A DNA stretch of 64,000 bases from Arthrobacter tumbae (GTDB lineage Bacteria; Actinomycetota; Actinomycetes; Actinomycetales; Micrococcaceae): NCBI RefSeq assembly GCF_016907495.1, contig NZ_JAFBCC010000001.1:682001-746000 (forward strand), given 5' to 3'. The position numbers and the translations under genes were made by a program. The notes beneath the pieces are model-generated. The model saw nothing but the letters and a program-made list of their open reading frames with translations, did no database searches and had not been told where the DNA came from. Below are positions 9,228-18,432 of this stretch, piece after piece (positions within the stretch are counted from its first letter, which is position 1; each line of letters opens with the position of its first letter).

Positions 9228-10883
9228 ATGTCTGATTCCGCACACAATTCTGCCCAAATACAGTCGGGGCCGCCGGGAACGGCCTCTGCACAGGCACCCA
9301 GCAAGGGTGTCCTTGATCGTCCCGTCTTCTACACGTCCCTGGTGGTCGTGCTGGCGCTGGTCATCCTCGGTGTCGTTTTTCCCACCGGTTTTGCCGATGT
9401 CACCAGCAGCGTCCTCGATGGATTGGTATCCAACTTCTCCTGGGCCTTCGTCCTCACCGCCACCGGCTTCGTTGTCTTCGCGGCCTTCCTCGCGTTCAGC
9501 AAGTACGGGCGCATCCGCCTCGGTGCCGATGACGAAAAACCCGCCTTCTCCCGGGCCTCCTGGATCGCGATGATGTTCAGCGCCGGCATGGGTATCGGTC
9601 TGATGTTCTACGGCGTCACCGAACCCATCTCCCACTACCTCACGCCGCCGATGGAAGGCGTGGAACCGGGCACGGACGCCGCCGCCCGGCAGGCCATGAA
9701 CTACACGCTGTTCCACTGGTCCCTGCATCCCTGGGCGATCTACGCCGTTGTGGGACTTGCCCTGGCCTACTCAGCGTTCCGCAAGGGACGGGGCATCGGC
9801 TTCAGCGCCGCGTTCGCTCCACTGTTCCGTGGACGCACCAATATCAAGGCGTTGCGCGCCATCGACGTCTTCGCTATTTTCGCCACGCTGTTCGGCTCCG
9901 CAACCTCGCTGGGCCTCGGGGTTGTCCAGATCAACGGCGGGCTCACGGAAGTCTTCGGCATTGAAAGCAACATCTGGGTCCAGGTGGGGCTGATCGGGCT
10001 ACTGACGGTGTGCTTTGTCGTCTCCGCCGTCAGCGGCATCTCCCGCGGCATCAAGTGGCTCTCCAACGGCAACATGATTGCCGCCCTGGTGCTCCTTGCT
10101 TTCCTTTTCATCGTGGGCCCAACGGTCTTCATCCTCGAACTGATTCCCTCCGCGGCGGGCAACTACCTGTTCGCGATCCCCCAGATGGCAACGCGCACCG
10201 GCGCCTTCGGCGGCCAGGACTGGCTCTCGGCCTGGACCATTTTCTACTGGGCATGGTGGGTGTCCTGGACACCGTTCGTCGGTTCATTCCTTGCCAAGAT
10301 CTCGCGCGGACGCACCATCCGGGAGTTCATCCTCGGCGTCGTCGCCGTGCCGAGCCTCGTCAGCCTCGTCTGGTTCAGTGTCTGGGGAGGCACCGCGATC
10401 ACCGCGCAGAACAACGGAGTGGATATCGCCGCAGCCAACGCGGAGAGTCAGGAGTCAGCGATGTTCGCGCTGCTCGCTGAATACCCGCTGGCCTCGGTGA
10501 CCGCGATCCTCGTGGTCCTGCTCGTTGCGGTGTTCTTCATCTCCGGTGCGGACGCCGCCTCGATCGTTCTGGGCTCCCTCTCCTCCTTTGGATCCGAGAA
10601 CCCGAGGAAGTGGCTCACCATCCTGTGGGGCACCATGACCGGCGCGGTGGCCGCAGTCCTGCTGTTCATCGGCAGCCTGGGTGCGCTTCAAACGCTGACG
10701 ATCATCGCCGCAGCACCCTTTGTCCTCATCATGGTGGGCCTCTGCGTCGCGCTGATGATGGATCTCTCAAAGGATCCGGCGATTGTCGGCGCGAAACGCC
10801 GTCGTACTCCGCCTGCACCGGCCGTTGAGCCGGAGCGGCAGGAGGAAGACCTCGGCACGGCTGAGGAAGCTGCTGTCCGGTAG
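9228..10883 (+). CDS. BCCT-family betaine/carnitine/choline transporter
   Basis: Secondary transporter of 551 residues with about 12 membrane segments, in the family that imports quaternary-ammonium osmolytes with Na+ or H+. Family marks are GMGIGLMFYGVTEP in the third helix region and the tryptophan-rich FYWAWWVSWTPFVGSFLAKI in the eighth, followed by SRGRTIREF. The C-terminal tail of about 40 residues is charged (RRRTPPAPAVEPERQEED), as in osmosensing members where the tail senses ionic strength. GGTGGAAAT precedes ATG 9228. The gene ends at a strong bidirectional terminator shared with the converging histidine kinase gene. Confidence 0.93.
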   Translation: MSDSAHNSAQIQSGPPGTASAQAPSKGVLDRPVFYTSLVVVLALVILGVVFPTGFADVTSSVLDGLVSNFSWAFVLTATGFVVFAAFLAFSKYGRIRLGADDEKPAFSRASWIAMMFSAGMGIGLMFYGVTEPISHYLTPPMEGVEPGTDAAARQAMNYTLFHWSLHPWAIYAVVGLALAYSAFRKGRGIGFSAAFAPLFRGRTNIKALRAIDVFAIFATLFGSATSLGLGVVQINGGLTEVFGIESNIWVQVGLIGLLTVCFVVSAVSGISRGIKWLSNGNMIAALVLLAFLFIVGPTVFILELIPSAAGNYLFAIPQMATRTGAFGGQDWLSAWTIFYWAWWVSWTPFVGSFLAKISRGRTIREFILGVVAVPSLVSLVWFSVWGGTAITAQNNGVDIAAANAESQESAMFALLAEYPLASVTAILVVLLVAVFFISGADAASIVLGSLSSFGSENPRKWLTILWGTMTGAVAAVLLFIGSLGALQTLTIIAAAPFVLIMVGLCVALMMDLSKDPAIVGAKRRRTPPAPAVEPERQEEDLGTAEEAAVR

Positions 10884-10900
10884 CAGCCTCTTTCGATAAC

Positions 10901-10945
10901 GACGACGACGCTCCCGCAGCCTCAGGCTGTGGGAGCGTCGTCGTC
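10901..10945. terminator. Bidirectional terminator between BCCT transporter and histidine kinase
   Basis: Fifteen-bp perfect arms (10901-10915 and 10931-10945) extended inward by a further GCAGCC/GGCTGT pairing with one G-T pair around a TCA loop, giving a stem of about 21 bp. It lies between two converging genes. Confidence 0.8.
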
Positions 10946-10957
10946 TGGATAGGCAGG

Positions 10958-12658
10958 CTACGGGTGAACTTCGCTCGCTGACACCCTGGCGTCGGATTCA
11001 GTGGTGTGCGGGTTGTCCGGCAGCTCGAACGTGAAAGTGGTGCCACTGCCCAGTTCGCTGCGGCAATGGATCCGGCCGCCGTGTTCCTCGACGATCGAGC
11101 GGACAATGGCCAGGCCCAGTCCCACACCGGGGATTGCCGCCTGCCGCACGGTCGAGGTCCGGAAGAACTTGGAGAACACCTCGCCGCTGTCTTCCGGGCT
11201 CATGCCCATGCCCTGATCCTCCACCTCGCAGACCACGGAGCCGGGCATCTTCTGCGCACGCACCGTGACCGTCCCGCCCGCCGGCGAATACTTGACCGCG
11301 TTGGATAAGAGGTTGTCCAGTACCTGGCCGATCCGGGCAGGATCACACCGGGCGATGGTTCCCGCCGGAACCTCATCAACAATGTCGACGCCGGCTTCCT
11401 TGCCGCGCGCAGTGATGGCATCCACTGATTCCCGCGCGATGTCGGCGAGGTCCGCGCTTACCGGGGAGACTTCCGGCGGCCCGGAGGCTGCGGTCAGTAG
11501 ATCGTCCACGAGCCTGCGAAGACGCGTGACGTTGCGGCCGATGACATTGAGGCCGGTCACAATCTCCTTCGGTGGTTCGTCGTCGAGCATCATCTCCAGA
11601 TAACCGACGATCACCGTCAGCGGAGTGCGCAGTTCGTGGGAGACCATCGCCACGAACTCCTCCTTTGCGTTCAGCGCATTGACGAGCTCGGTGACATCGT
11701 TGAAGGCGACGACGGCGCCCTCACGGTTCCCGCCCTCGTCCAGCATCACGCGGGCAGAGGCAGACAGGACGCGCTGGTCCTCGCCCTTGCCGATTCGGAT
11801 GAGGTAATCGGAGAAGGTCTCCCCCGCAACCGCCCGGTGGGCGGGACGCTCCTCCGCCGGGATGGGCGTGACGCCGTCGGGCCGGAACAGCAGGAGGTCC
11901 CTCTCGGGTGCGTCATCGATGCCTTCGGGCAGCCCGATCCGGTGCACCTCGCGCTGGCGTCGGTTGAACAGGATGTCGTGTCCGTCCGCATCGATGGCGA
12001 GCAGGCCGACGTCGACAGTGTTCACCGTGGCATTGAGCAGCCGCTCCCGTTGGGCGCTCCGCTGGAGGAGTTGCTGCAGTGCGTGATCCTTTTCCTCCAT
12101 GGCTTTTTGCTGGTCCATCATGCTGGCCGTCATGACCCGGATCGTTACGGCGATTCCGAAGATGATGGTCGGTGTCAGGGCCGACTGGGTGAGGTCGGAT
12201 ACGCTGACGCCGGCATCCGTGGCGAAAAGTGGAGCCCAGATCATCGCAAACGGGCCGATGAGGCTCAGGGCAAGGCACAGCCGCGGGTACAGGCCCGAGG
12301 CCGACAGCCACAGGACCGGGAACACCGCCATCAGCCCGATCCCGAGAACCTCCGTGCCTGAGCCGAAGCGCATGAGTGCGATCGGAACAAAATCGAGAAC
12401 GGGGATGAGGAGGAACAGTCCGTAAGGCAGCCGGTCCCAGGGAAGGACCGCACACAGCACGAGGATGACGCCGCTGAGGACCATCCCCCACTGGAACGCG
12501 GCGCTCGTCCACACGATCGGGTGAAAGAAGATGCTGCCGGCGGCCAGCAGCGCCGTCGTAATGGAGAGCGGTGCCTGACTGAGGAGCACCCGCGAGCGCA
12601 TCGACATCTCGTGGAACTGCCGGGTATTGAACGTCAGATAGGACAGAACGTTGTCCAT
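10958..12658 (-). CDS. Membrane-anchored sensor histidine kinase (no adjacent response regulator)
   Basis: Two-component kinase of 566 residues. About six hydrophobic segments fill residues 25-175, a short coiled linker follows, then a PAS-like domain (about 200-325), HisKA with the phosphoacceptor H341 in VSHELRTPLT, and a HATPase_c domain with DNLLSNAVKYSPAGG (N box) and GVGLGLAIVRSIVEEHGG (G boxes). ATG 12658 is preferred because AGGAGC lies upstream, although the frame stays open for 15 more codons. There is no response regulator within several genes, so it is an orphan kinase whose signal and partner cannot be told from this window. Confidence 0.92.
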   Translation of the reverse strand: MDNVLSYLTFNTRQFHEMSMRSRVLLSQAPLSITTALLAAGSIFFHPIVWTSAAFQWGMVLSGVILVLCAVLPWDRLPYGLFLLIPVLDFVPIALMRFGSGTEVLGIGLMAVFPVLWLSASGLYPRLCLALSLIGPFAMIWAPLFATDAGVSVSDLTQSALTPTIIFGIAVTIRVMTASMMDQQKAMEEKDHALQQLLQRSAQRERLLNATVNTVDVGLLAIDADGHDILFNRRQREVHRIGLPEGIDDAPERDLLLFRPDGVTPIPAEERPAHRAVAGETFSDYLIRIGKGEDQRVLSASARVMLDEGGNREGAVVAFNDVTELVNALNAKEEFVAMVSHELRTPLTVIVGYLEMMLDDEPPKEIVTGLNVIGRNVTRLRRLVDDLLTAASGPPEVSPVSADLADIARESVDAITARGKEAGVDIVDEVPAGTIARCDPARIGQVLDNLLSNAVKYSPAGGTVTVRAQKMPGSVVCEVEDQGMGMSPEDSGEVFSKFFRTSTVRQAAIPGVGLGLAIVRSIVEEHGGRIHCRSELGSGTTFTFELPDNPHTTESDARVSASEVHP

Positions 12659-12766
12659 GGTGGCTGGTGCTCCTAACGCTCGGTGCAGTTCCGACACTGC
12701 CAACTCTATAGAGCCGGACCCAACACCCTCATTCCGATGGCACGGAAGCCGCCGGTTGCGGCGCGG

Positions 12767-14221
12767 CTACGCGTCGGCCTCCGCATCAACAAGCACACCG
12801 CGGGAAACCGACACCATGTCTTCGCGGGGCACGACCTTGATGCGCTCACGGACCACGCCGTCGATCTCGGTTGCGGCGTCGCCGAGAGCACGTTCGTGCG
12901 CATCCAGGGCCAGCCAGCCCTCCCAGGTGGTGAACTGCACGCCGCGCCCGTTCAGAAGCTCGACGACGGCGTCATCCGCCGGAGCTGCGGCCGCCGGAAG
13001 GCTCTCAAGGTCCTCCAGCAGGTAGGTGACGGTCTCGAGGGCATCACCCTTGGTGTGTCCGATGAGGCCGACCGGCCCGCGCTTGATCCAACCGGTCGCG
13101 TACACGCCCGGCACATGGGCGCCTGAAGCATCCAGCACGCGGCCGCCGTCGTTCGGGATGACACCGCGGCGGTGATCGAATTCCACCTCCGGCAGCGCTG
13201 AGCCGAAGTAGCCCACAGCGCGGTAGACGGCCTGGACCGGGTAGTCGATAAATTCTCCGGTGCCCACGGCGTTGCCGGTTCCGTCGAGTGCGGTGCGTTC
13301 GAACTTGATGCCGGTGACCGAGCCGTCCTCACCCAGGATCTCCACGGGGTTGTGGAGGAAGTGCAGGTGGAGGCGCCGTGAGGCAGTGAAGCCGGCCGGA
13401 TCGTCGGGCTGTTCGGCGATCCAGTTGGTCAGCGTGCCGACCATGGTCTTGATCTGGTTGTTGGTCTGGATCTGGCGGTCGGACTCGGCATCGAACTCGA
13501 AGTCCTCGGGATAGAGCACGATGTCCACATCGCGGGAGTGCGAGAGTTCCCGAAGCTCCAGCGGGGTGAACTTCACCTGCGCCGGGCCGCGGCGGCCGAA
13601 CACGTGGACGTCCGTCACGGGAGAGTTCTTCAGACCCGCGTAGACATTGTCCGGGATCTCGGTGACCAGAAGGTCCTCGGCGTGCTTGGAGAGTACGCGC
13701 GCCACGTCGAGCGCCACGTTCCCGTTGCCGAGGACTGCGATCTCGGTGGCTTCGAGCGGCCACTCGCGGGGAACGTCCGGGTGGCCGTCGTACCAGGAGA
13801 CGAAGTCCGCTCCGCCGAAGGAGCCCTCGAGCTCGATGCCGGGAATGTTGAGATCCGCGTCCTTGATCGCGCCGGTGGCGAAGATGACGGCGTCGTAATG
13901 GGTGCGCAGGTCCTCCAGCGTGAGGTCCGTGCCGTACTCGACGTTCCCGAAGAAGCGGATGTCACCGCGGTCCAGGACCTTGTGCAGGGCATTGACGATG
14001 CCCTTGATGCGCGGGTGGTCGGGCGCAACCCCGTAGCGGATCAGGCCGTACGGCGCCGGGTAGCGGTCGTAGAGGTCGATGCTGACCGTCAGCTCGCCTG
14101 AAGCGACCGGCGCTGACTTCGTGAGGATATCGGCAGCATAGACGCCGGCCGGACCGGATCCGATGACGGCGACGCGGAGCGGACGGGAGACACCGGAGGA
14201 GAAGGTTGCAGGTTGCGACAC
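12767..14221 (-). CDS. FprA-type ferredoxin-NADP+ reductase, copy 2 (sulfite-reductase electron supply)
   Basis: Full-length adrenodoxin-reductase-type flavoprotein of 484 residues. The FAD motif GSGPAG is at 21-26 and an NADP-binding motif around VLGNGNVALDVARVL follows. GTG 14221 is chosen because AAAGGAA lies about 8 nt upstream and the translation then parallels copy 1 at 1-1026. The gene follows the siroheme synthase by 50 nt on the same strand at the end of the sulfur assimilation operon. The sulfite reductase at 20269 needs reduced ferredoxin, so NADPH-to-ferredoxin electron supply is the likely role; this is inferred from family and context. Confidence 0.93.
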   Translation of the reverse strand: MSQPATFSSGVSRPLRVAVIGSGPAGVYAADILTKSAPVASGELTVSIDLYDRYPAPYGLIRYGVAPDHPRIKGIVNALHKVLDRGDIRFFGNVEYGTDLTLEDLRTHYDAVIFATGAIKDADLNIPGIELEGSFGGADFVSWYDGHPDVPREWPLEATEIAVLGNGNVALDVARVLSKHAEDLLVTEIPDNVYAGLKNSPVTDVHVFGRRGPAQVKFTPLELRELSHSRDVDIVLYPEDFEFDAESDRQIQTNNQIKTMVGTLTNWIAEQPDDPAGFTASRRLHLHFLHNPVEILGEDGSVTGIKFERTALDGTGNAVGTGEFIDYPVQAVYRAVGYFGSALPEVEFDHRRGVIPNDGGRVLDASGAHVPGVYATGWIKRGPVGLIGHTKGDALETVTYLLEDLESLPAAAAPADDAVVELLNGRGVQFTTWEGWLALDAHERALGDAATEIDGVVRERIKVVPREDMVSVSRGVLVDAEADA

Positions 14222-14271
14222 GGCTGTGTTCCTTTGCTGTGATGTGGTGTGTAGGTGTTGTGCAGGAGCGG

Positions 14272-15483
14272 CTAGGTGGGCTGCCAATGAGGTGAAAGCG
14301 CGACGACGTTCCCCACCACAATCACGGCGGGAGACTCCACGCCACGCGCTTCAGCGAGGTCTGCGATGGTCTCGAGGGTGCCGGTGGTCACGCGCTGCGA
14401 CTCCATCCACCCGCTCTCGATGATCGCGACGGGCGTGGACGCCGCCCGGCCGCCGGTGATGAGCGATGAGGCGGAGGACCGCAGCAGCGAGACTCCCATC
14501 AGGAGGATCAGCGTGTGGTCGCTTCCCAGCGGGATGAGGCCCGTCTGCTGCCGGATGTCCTCATGGCCTGTGATGACGCTGAACCCCTTCGCCACTCCCC
14601 GATGCGTGACGGGAATGCCGGCGGCGGCGGGCACCGAGATGGCGGACGTGACACCTGGAACCACCTCGACGGGCACGCCGTGATCGCGGCAGTAAGCTTC
14701 CTCTTCCCCACCGCGTCCCAGGACATACGGGTCGCCGCCCTTCAGCCGCACAACGCGGTTGCCCAGCAGCGCCTGCTCCACGAGGATCCGGTTGATTTCA
14801 TCCTGCGGCACGGGGTGATGGCCGGGAAGCTTGCCCACCTCGATCACCTGGACGTCCGCAGAAAGTCCGGTCAGCAGCGAGCGCGGTCCAAGCCGGTCGG
14901 CCACAACGACGTCGGCCTGCGCCAGGAGGCGCCTGCCGCGGGTGGTGATGAGGCCGGCATCGGCCGGTCCGCCTCCCACCAGCGCCACCGAACCCATCGC
15001 GTTTTCCGAAGCCCGGCGGTATCGCCGCAGCGGCAGCTCACCGGATTCGAGGGCGGCAGCAACGCCGTCGCGCAGGGCCGCCGCGCGCTTGGGGTCGCCG
15101 TCGGTATTGACGGCCACGGTTACGTCATCGATGCGTGCGACGGCGGGAACCCACGCTGCGGAAGCCGCGGAGTCGCCGCCCTTGACGCACCAGATGCGCA
15201 GCGCGTCGGCCTCGGCGGCAATCCGGTCCTGCGCCTCGGCGGAACCGGAGTGGGCGAGGACCAGCCACGCGCCGTCGAGGTCGGCGGTGCGGTATTCGCG
15301 CTGCTGCCAGTCCACCCGACCGGCGGCAGCCGCGTCGGTGATGTCTTCACAGGCGAAGGGGGCAACGACCGTGACCCGTGCGCCGTCGTCGAGCAGTGCC
15401 TGCAGGCGGCGGGCAGCCACAGGGCCGCCGCCCACCACGAGCACGCGGCGGCCGCGCAATTGCAGTCCGAGGGGATAGGTCAT
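14272..15483 (-). CDS. cobA: Siroheme synthase: fused precorrin-2 dehydrogenase and uroporphyrinogen-III C-methyltransferase
   Basis: Bifunctional protein of 403 residues. The N-terminal part (1-150) is a Met8/CysG-N-like NAD-binding domain with VLVVGGGPVAARRL. The C-terminal part (about 160-400) is an SAM-dependent uroporphyrinogen-III methyltransferase with VALVGGGPADAGLITTRG, VVRLKGGDPYVLGRGGEE and VVPGVTSA. Together they make precorrin-2 and sirohydrochlorin for siroheme, the cofactor of the sulfite reductase in the same cluster. ATG 15483 overlaps the stop of the ABC permease gene in an ATGA arrangement. The separate CbiX chelatase at 22135 probably inserts the iron. Confidence 0.9.
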   Translation of the reverse strand: MTYPLGLQLRGRRVLVVGGGPVAARRLQALLDDGARVTVVAPFACEDITDAAAAGRVDWQQREYRTADLDGAWLVLAHSGSAEAQDRIAAEADALRIWCVKGGDSAASAAWVPAVARIDDVTVAVNTDGDPKRAAALRDGVAAALESGELPLRRYRRASENAMGSVALVGGGPADAGLITTRGRRLLAQADVVVADRLGPRSLLTGLSADVQVIEVGKLPGHHPVPQDEINRILVEQALLGNRVVRLKGGDPYVLGRGGEEEAYCRDHGVPVEVVPGVTSAISVPAAAGIPVTHRGVAKGFSVITGHEDIRQQTGLIPLGSDHTLILLMGVSLLRSSASSLITGGRAASTPVAIIESGWMESQRVTTGTLETIADLAEARGVESPAVIVVGNVVALSPHWQPT

Positions 15484-16319
15484 CGGGAACCTCCGGTCAG
15501 CAGGCCGCGGCGGCGCAGGAGACGGCGTTCGAGCGGACCGAAGACCAGCACCTCGATCACGACGCCCACCACGAGGATCAGGAGGATGGTTGCCATGACC
15601 CCGCCGACGTCGTCGAGCTCGCGTCCGCGCTGCAGCAGCGTGCCAAGGCCGAGACCCAGTTGCTGGCCGCCGGCAATGATTTCGGCGGCCATCAGGGCCC
15701 GCCAGGAAAAAGCCCAGCCCTGCCGGAGACCGGAAATGTAGGCAGGGAGGGCCGCAGGCAGCACGATGTGCAGTGCGGTGTCCCAGGTTCGCGCGCCGAG
15801 TACCCGCCCCACCTTTCGGTGCAGCGGCTGGATCTGATCCACGCCGGCGAGCAGTCCGTTGACGATGGCCGGAACCGCGCCGGTGAGCACCACGAAGTAC
15901 ACCGTGGCGTCGGTGACGCCGAAGAAGAGGATGGCCAGCGGAACCCAGGCCACGGTCGGCAGCGTGAGCAGGAAGGTCATGTAAGGCGCGACGGCGGCGC
16001 GAAGCCACGTCGAGGAGGACAGCACCAGTGCCAGCACAGTACCGACGAGCACGGACAGGAGGAACCCCGGTACGCCGCGGCTCAGGCTGGTGGCGACGCC
16101 CTGTATGACCTCACCGGATGCCCACAGCCTTCCCAGCGCGGCGAAGAGGTCAGCCGGTCCGGTTCCGCCGCTGATCGATGAGGCAGCAGCCCAGAGGCCG
16201 AGGACCACAACCAGGGTGGCGATGGGTGCCAGAACCAGCAGGAAACCACGCGGCCGTCGTGCTTTCGAAACGGTCGGAACGGACTGCGCGGACCGTCTGG
16301 ATTCAGCTAACTGCGGCAA
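15480..16319 (-). CDS. ABC transporter permease, SsuC/TauC type
   Basis: BPD_transp_1 permease of 279 residues with about six membrane segments; the EAA-like coupling loop is at LGARTWDTALHIVLPAALP. It belongs to the nitrate/sulfonate/taurine class of importers. The start is taken as TTG 16319: GGGAGG lies 8-9 nt upstream and this start overlaps the last codons of the ATPase gene, whereas extension upstream adds only shadow sequence. Its position between CysN and the siroheme synthase suggests uptake of a sulfur source such as sulfonate or sulfate. No substrate-binding protein is present in the operon. Confidence 0.88.
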   Translation of the reverse strand: MPQLAESRRSAQSVPTVSKARRPRGFLLVLAPIATLVVVLGLWAAASSISGGTGPADLFAALGRLWASGEVIQGVATSLSRGVPGFLLSVLVGTVLALVLSSSTWLRAAVAPYMTFLLTLPTVAWVPLAILFFGVTDATVYFVVLTGAVPAIVNGLLAGVDQIQPLHRKVGRVLGARTWDTALHIVLPAALPAYISGLRQGWAFSWRALMAAEIIAGGQQLGLGLGTLLQRGRELDDVGGVMATILLILVVGVVIEVLVFGPLERRLLRRRGLLTGGSR

Positions 16320-17037
16320 GACCGTGCACCTCCCGGTGGAGGACAGTCCTGATCGTCTCCGCCAGCGCCGCTCCGGCGACGGCGTCATGGCGCTGAGTGT
16401 CCGAGACCTGCCATTCCCCGGCGATGGAGCCTTGGTCCGAGGCCAGAAGAATGACGCGCTGGCCCAGCCTGATGGCTTCGCGCACGTTGTGGGTCACCAG
16501 GACGATGGTCCGTCCGGTGGCACGCCAGATGTCCTCCAACTCGTCGTGAAGGAAATCCCGCGTGATGGAGTCAAGCGCGCTGAACGGCTCGTCCATGAGG
16601 AGGAGACTGCGGTTCTGGGCGAGGGCGCGCGCCAGCGCAACCCGCTGCTGCATTCCGCCCGAGAGCTGGTGCACCAACCTTTTGCCGGCATCGGGTAGCC
16701 GGACGATGGTCAGGAGCTCCTGCGTCCGCTGCTGACGATCCTGCCGCGGCACACCCGCGAACTTCAGTGCGAGCGAGATATTGCCGGACGCGCTGAGCCA
16801 CGGCAGCAGCGCGGACTCCTGGAACATGACTGCCGCGGGCGGCGCCAGGACGGTACCGCCGTCGGCAGAGTCGAGCCCGGCGACGATGTTCAGCAGAGTC
16901 GACTTGCCCGAACCTGATCCGCCGACCAGGCACACGAACTCGCCCTGGGAAATCGACAGGTTAAGCCCTTCGAAAACCGGGGTGCTCCCGAAATTCTTGG
17001 TCAGGTTGGCGATCTCCACAGTCGGTACGCCGTTCAT
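16303..17037 (-). CDS. ABC transporter ATP-binding protein, SsuB/TauB type
   Basis: ATPase of 244 residues with Walker A GGSGSGKST (about 38-46), a Q-loop in VMFQESALLPWL, signature LSGGMQQRVALARAL, Walker B LLLMDEPFSALD and switch histidine in VTHNVREA. It is most like ATPases of nitrate/sulfonate/bicarbonate importers. It starts 15 nt after cysN and overlaps the permease gene by 17 nt, so the three are co-transcribed. The substrate is inferred to be a sulfur compound from the operon. Confidence 0.9.
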   Translation of the reverse strand: MNGVPTVEIANLTKNFGSTPVFEGLNLSISQGEFVCLVGGSGSGKSTLLNIVAGLDSADGGTVLAPPAAVMFQESALLPWLSASGNISLALKFAGVPRQDRQQRTQELLTIVRLPDAGKRLVHQLSGGMQQRVALARALAQNRSLLLMDEPFSALDSITRDFLHDELEDIWRATGRTIVLVTHNVREAIRLGQRVILLASDQGSIAGEWQVSDTQRHDAVAGAALAETIRTVLHREVHGLAAVS

Positions 17038-17052
17038 GGCGAACCGGGCTTG

Positions 17053-18432
17053 CTAGATGTCATAACGCTCGTCCTCGCGGGCCGACAGTTCCAGGTGGTC
17101 GGATTCCACCAAACCTGCGGCCAGAGTGTTGCCGTCGGAGGGATCTATGACCAGGAAAGCTCCGGTACGGCGGAAGTTCACGTAGTTGTCCACCGGCAGC
17201 GCTGACGCGAGCCGGATGTGGACGGTCCCGATGTCATTGAGCTCAAGGCCCGACGCCGGTTGATCGGCAAACGTCGACAGGTCCAGTTTGTTGATGACCT
17301 GGCGAACCAGTCCCTGTACCGTTTTGCTGCCGTGCTTGATGAGGAGCCGTGAGCCCTCCTTCAGCGGCTTCGGCGACAGCCAACACAGGGCGGCGTAGAG
17401 GTCCTGGGTGGGTTGCGGGAGCTGGGCGTTTGAACCAGCCGGACCGGCTTCCGCGAGGAGGTCGCCGCGGGCGATGTCGATGTCGTCGGCGAGCCGCAGC
17501 ACCACTGATTGTGGAGCGAACGCTTCCTCCAGTTCCTGACCGGCGAAGTCGATGCCGGTGACCGTCGTCGTACGCCCTGACGGCTGCACCGTAACGGTGT
17601 CACCCACGCGGATGGACCCGGCCGCGACCTGGCCGGCGTAGCCGCGGTAGTCCCGGTACGTGTCAGCGTCGAGCCCGGGAGCCACCGCACCCTGCGGCCG
17701 GATGACGGTCTGCACAGGGAAGCGGAAGGCTTCGAGGTCGGTCTCGAGGTCGGCGAGCGCCGGCAGCTGCTCAAGGGTCTCCAGCAGCGACGGGCCGCCG
17801 TACCAGGGGGTCTTCTCCGAGCGGTCCACCACATTGTCACCCTCGAGGGCGGATACCGGGATGATCGCCGGTTCATCGACCTTCAGTTCGCGGGCGGCCT
17901 GCTTGAGCTGGGACTCGACGTCGCGGAATACGGTCTCGCTGTAGTTCACGAGGTCGATCTTGTTCACCGCGACGATGATGTGCGCCACGCGCAGCAGCCG
18001 CGCCACCGCGAGGTGACGGCGGGTCTGTTCCAGCACGCCTTTGCGGGCGTCAATGAGTACGACGACGGCGTCGGCCGTGGAAGCGCCCGTCACCGTGTTC
18101 TTCGTGTACTGCACATGCCCCGGGGTGTCCGCGAGGATGAAGGTGCGATTGGCCGTGGCGAAGTAGCGGTAGGCGACGTCGATCGTAATGCCCTGCTCAC
18201 GCTCGGCCCGCAGACCGTCTGTCAGGAGGGCAAGGTCCAGTCCCCCGCGCTCCCCACCGAAACCGCGTTCGGCGGAGGTGCGGGCAACGGCGTCGAGCTG
18301 GTCTGCAAGGACTGACTTGCTGTCATGCAGGAGGCGGCCCACCAGGGTGGATTTGCCGTCGTCGACGGAGCCTGCGGTGGCAAAACGGAACAGGGTGGAG
18401 TGTTCGAGTGCGGTTTCGACTGCTGTGCTCAT
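17053..18432 (-). CDS. cysN: Sulfate adenylyltransferase subunit 1 (GTPase)
   Basis: GTPase subunit of ATP sulfurylase, 459 residues, coupling GTP hydrolysis to adenosine 5'-phosphosulfate formation. EF-Tu-like motifs are clear: G1 GSVDDGKST at 21-29, G3 DTPGHVQYTKN, G4 NKIDLV. There is no C-terminal APS-kinase domain, consistent with a pathway that reduces APS directly through the CysH in this operon. The ATG overlaps the cysD stop by one base. Confidence 0.95.
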   Translation of the reverse strand: MSTAVETALEHSTLFRFATAGSVDDGKSTLVGRLLHDSKSVLADQLDAVARTSAERGFGGERGGLDLALLTDGLRAEREQGITIDVAYRYFATANRTFILADTPGHVQYTKNTVTGASTADAVVVLIDARKGVLEQTRRHLAVARLLRVAHIIVAVNKIDLVNYSETVFRDVESQLKQAARELKVDEPAIIPVSALEGDNVVDRSEKTPWYGGPSLLETLEQLPALADLETDLEAFRFPVQTVIRPQGAVAPGLDADTYRDYRGYAGQVAAGSIRVGDTVTVQPSGRTTTVTGIDFAGQELEEAFAPQSVVLRLADDIDIARGDLLAEAGPAGSNAQLPQPTQDLYAALCWLSPKPLKEGSRLLIKHGSKTVQGLVRQVINKLDLSTFADQPASGLELNDIGTVHIRLASALPVDNYVNFRRTGAFLVIDPSDGNTLAAGLVESDHLELSAREDERYDI

